The notes under the pieces are model-generated. The model saw only the letters and a program-made list of their open reading frames with translations, was not told the origin of the DNA and did no database searches. 64,000 nucleotides of DNA from the NCBI RefSeq assembly GCF_025532145.1, contig NZ_ARXS01000023.1, positions 1-64,000 of the forward strand, in the 5' to 3' direction. The stretch comes from Alloalcanivorax balearicus MACL04 (GTDB taxonomy: Bacteria; Pseudomonadota; Gammaproteobacteria; Pseudomonadales; Alcanivoracaceae). Shown here piece by piece: positions 62,933 through 64,000 of this stretch (within the stretch, counting starts at the first letter, position 1; each line of letters starts with the position of its first letter). The position numbers were made by a program, and so were the translations under genes.

Positions 62933-63793
62933 ATGGATCCCGTATTCATTGCCATACAGCTGCTCAACGGGCTGCAGTACGGTCTGCTGCTGTTTCTGAT
63001 CGCCAGCGGGCTGACGCTGATTTTCGGCATCATGGGCATCATCAATCTCGCCCACGGCGCCATGTACATGATCGGCGCCTACCTGGCCTATGACCTGACC
63101 CTGCGCACCGGCAGCTTCTGGCTCGCCTTGCTGCTGGCCGTGCCCATCGCCGTGGTGTTGGGGCTGGTGATCGAGCGGCTGTTTCTCGGCACTCTGTACC
63201 GGCGTGATCACCTGTACCAGGTGCTGCTGACCTTCGGGTTGATCCTGGTGCTCAACGAAGCCCAGCGCATCATCTGGGGCAGCGATGTGCAGAGCGTGCC
63301 GGTGCCGGCTTCCCTCAGTGGCAACATCGCCTTGACCGGGAATCTGCAATATCCGGTCTACCGGCTGTTCGTGGCCGCCATCTGCCTGCTGGTGGCGGGG
63401 GGCATATATTGGATTATCCGCCACACCCGCCTGGGTATAGTCATCCGCGCCGGCGCGGTCAATCGCGACATGGTGGAAGGACTCGGTATCGACGTTCGCA
63501 CCCTGTTCACGCTGATTTTCAGCGTCGGCGTGGGGCTGGCCGCGTTTGCCGGCATGCTCTCCGCGCCGATGACGTCCCTGTACCCGGGTATGGGTGACAA
63601 CATCCTGATCACCTGTTTCGTCATTGTCGTGATCGGAGGCATCGGCTCCATCAAGGGCGCCTTCCTCGGCTCCCTGCTGATTGGACAGGCCGCCACCTTC
63701 GGCCCGGTGCTGCTCCCCGCTCTCGCCAGCGTCATCATTTATCTGATCATGGCGGCCGTGCTCATTATCAAACCGCGTGGGCTGTTCGCCTGA
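62933..63793 (+). CDS. LivH-type ABC permease
   Basis: 286 residues with about 8 TM helices. LNGLQYGLLLFLIASGLTLIFGIMG at the N-terminus (split by the family start) and IVVIGGIGSIKGAFLGSLLIG near the end are LivH hallmarks. Forms the membrane channel with the LivM-type protein encoded next; GAGGAG links the two genes by 10 bp. Likely aromatic acid uptake, from context. Confidence 0.94.
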   Translation: MDPVFIAIQLLNGLQYGLLLFLIASGLTLIFGIMGIINLAHGAMYMIGAYLAYDLTLRTGSFWLALLLAVPIAVVLGLVIERLFLGTLYRRDHLYQVLLTFGLILVLNEAQRIIWGSDVQSVPVPASLSGNIALTGNLQYPVYRLFVAAICLLVAGGIYWIIRHTRLGIVIRAGAVNRDMVEGLGIDVRTLFTLIFSVGVGLAAFAGMLSAPMTSLYPGMGDNILITCFVIVVIGGIGSIKGAFLGSLLIGQAATFGPVLLPALASVIIYLIMAAVLIIKPRGLFA

Positions 63794-63803
63794 GGAGGAT
63801 ACA

Positions 63804-64000
63804 ATGCTTCACCGCTACCCCAAGCGCGTACCGATTATCATGCTCGCGCTGACCGTCCTGCTGGTGTTCTATCCTCTCTGGGGACCCGTGCTGATCGGTG
63901 ATGGCAGCGATTTTTTCCTGGAGAAGCTGACCTTGATGCTGATTCTCGGCCTGTTCGCCATGAGCCTGGATCTGCTGGTCGGCGTGGTCGGCCTGGTCAG
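63804..64000 (+). CDS. LivM-type ABC permease, 5' part
   Basis: The first 65 codons are present and run off the window. GAGGAG precedes the ATG by about 6 bases. The sequence has a TM helix at ~12-30 (IIMLALTVLLVFYPLWG) and the start of a second (LMLILGLFAMSLDLLVG), typical of LivM. Second permease of the transporter; the ATPase genes should lie beyond the edge. Confidence 0.88.
   Translation, partial: MLHRYPKRVPIIMLALTVLLVFYPLWGPVLIGDGSDFFLEKLTLMLILGLFAMSLDLLVGVVGLV

Overview
The window looks like chromosomal DNA from a GC-rich gammaproteobacterium. My best guess is a marine hydrocarbon- or aromatic-degrading lineage such as Alcanivorax/Alloalcanivorax; this is inferred from gene content and no marker gene fixes it. 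There are no rRNA or tRNA genes, no IS elements and no CRISPR array. Almost all the DNA is coding.

Bases 1-35548 hold one large type VI secretion system (T6SS) island with all 13 core genes. A minus-strand block reads TPR lipoprotein, tssB, tssC, hcp, a strong terminator, tssE, tssF, tssG, clpV, a small gene, vgrG, and then a cargo tail. A divergent plus-strand block is tssJ-tssK-tssL-tssA. A second minus-strand block reads M15 peptidoglycan peptidase, PAAR-metallopeptidase, lipoprotein, thiolase-like membrane protein, tssM, tagF and an OmpA-like gene. A TTG-start membrane protein diverges from it. Three cargo modules can be read. (i) A VgrG-linked 551-residue protein with lytic-transglycosylase-like motifs is followed by a secreted partner. 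(ii) A DUF4123 adaptor is followed by a VasX-like pore-forming effector and a two-TM DUF6708 protein. (iii) A PAAR protein with an HExxH zinc peptidase domain is followed by a lipoprotein. The partner genes are candidate immunity proteins. Several cargo genes look less GC-rich than the core genes.

Bases 35600-47530 are mixed metabolic genes: a pirin, an MFS transporter, an amidase, a FeaR-like AraC regulator, a DUF1330 protein, an acyl-CoA ligase, a 2-keto-4-pentenoate-hydratase-like enzyme, a TauD-like dioxygenase, a second AraC regulator, and a large secreted protein with two C-terminal repeats.

Bases 47538-53293 form a minus-strand unit. It encodes a single-chain biotin-dependent acyl-CoA carboxylase, an acyl-CoA ligase and a TetR regulator, with a perfect palindrome just downstream of an apparent promoter. 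A divergent quinone-oxidoreductase gene at 53485 carries a one-base frameshift.

Bases 54600-64000 encode aerobic benzoate degradation by the box pathway: benzoate-CoA ligase, alpha/beta hydrolase, boxC, boxB and boxA. A branched-chain-amino-acid-type ABC transporter follows (substrate-binding protein, LivH-type permease and the start of a LivM-type permease) and probably imports the aromatic acid. The same ATGCATTATA element overlaps a -10-like hexamer upstream of both the ligase and boxC, which suggests one shared regulator.
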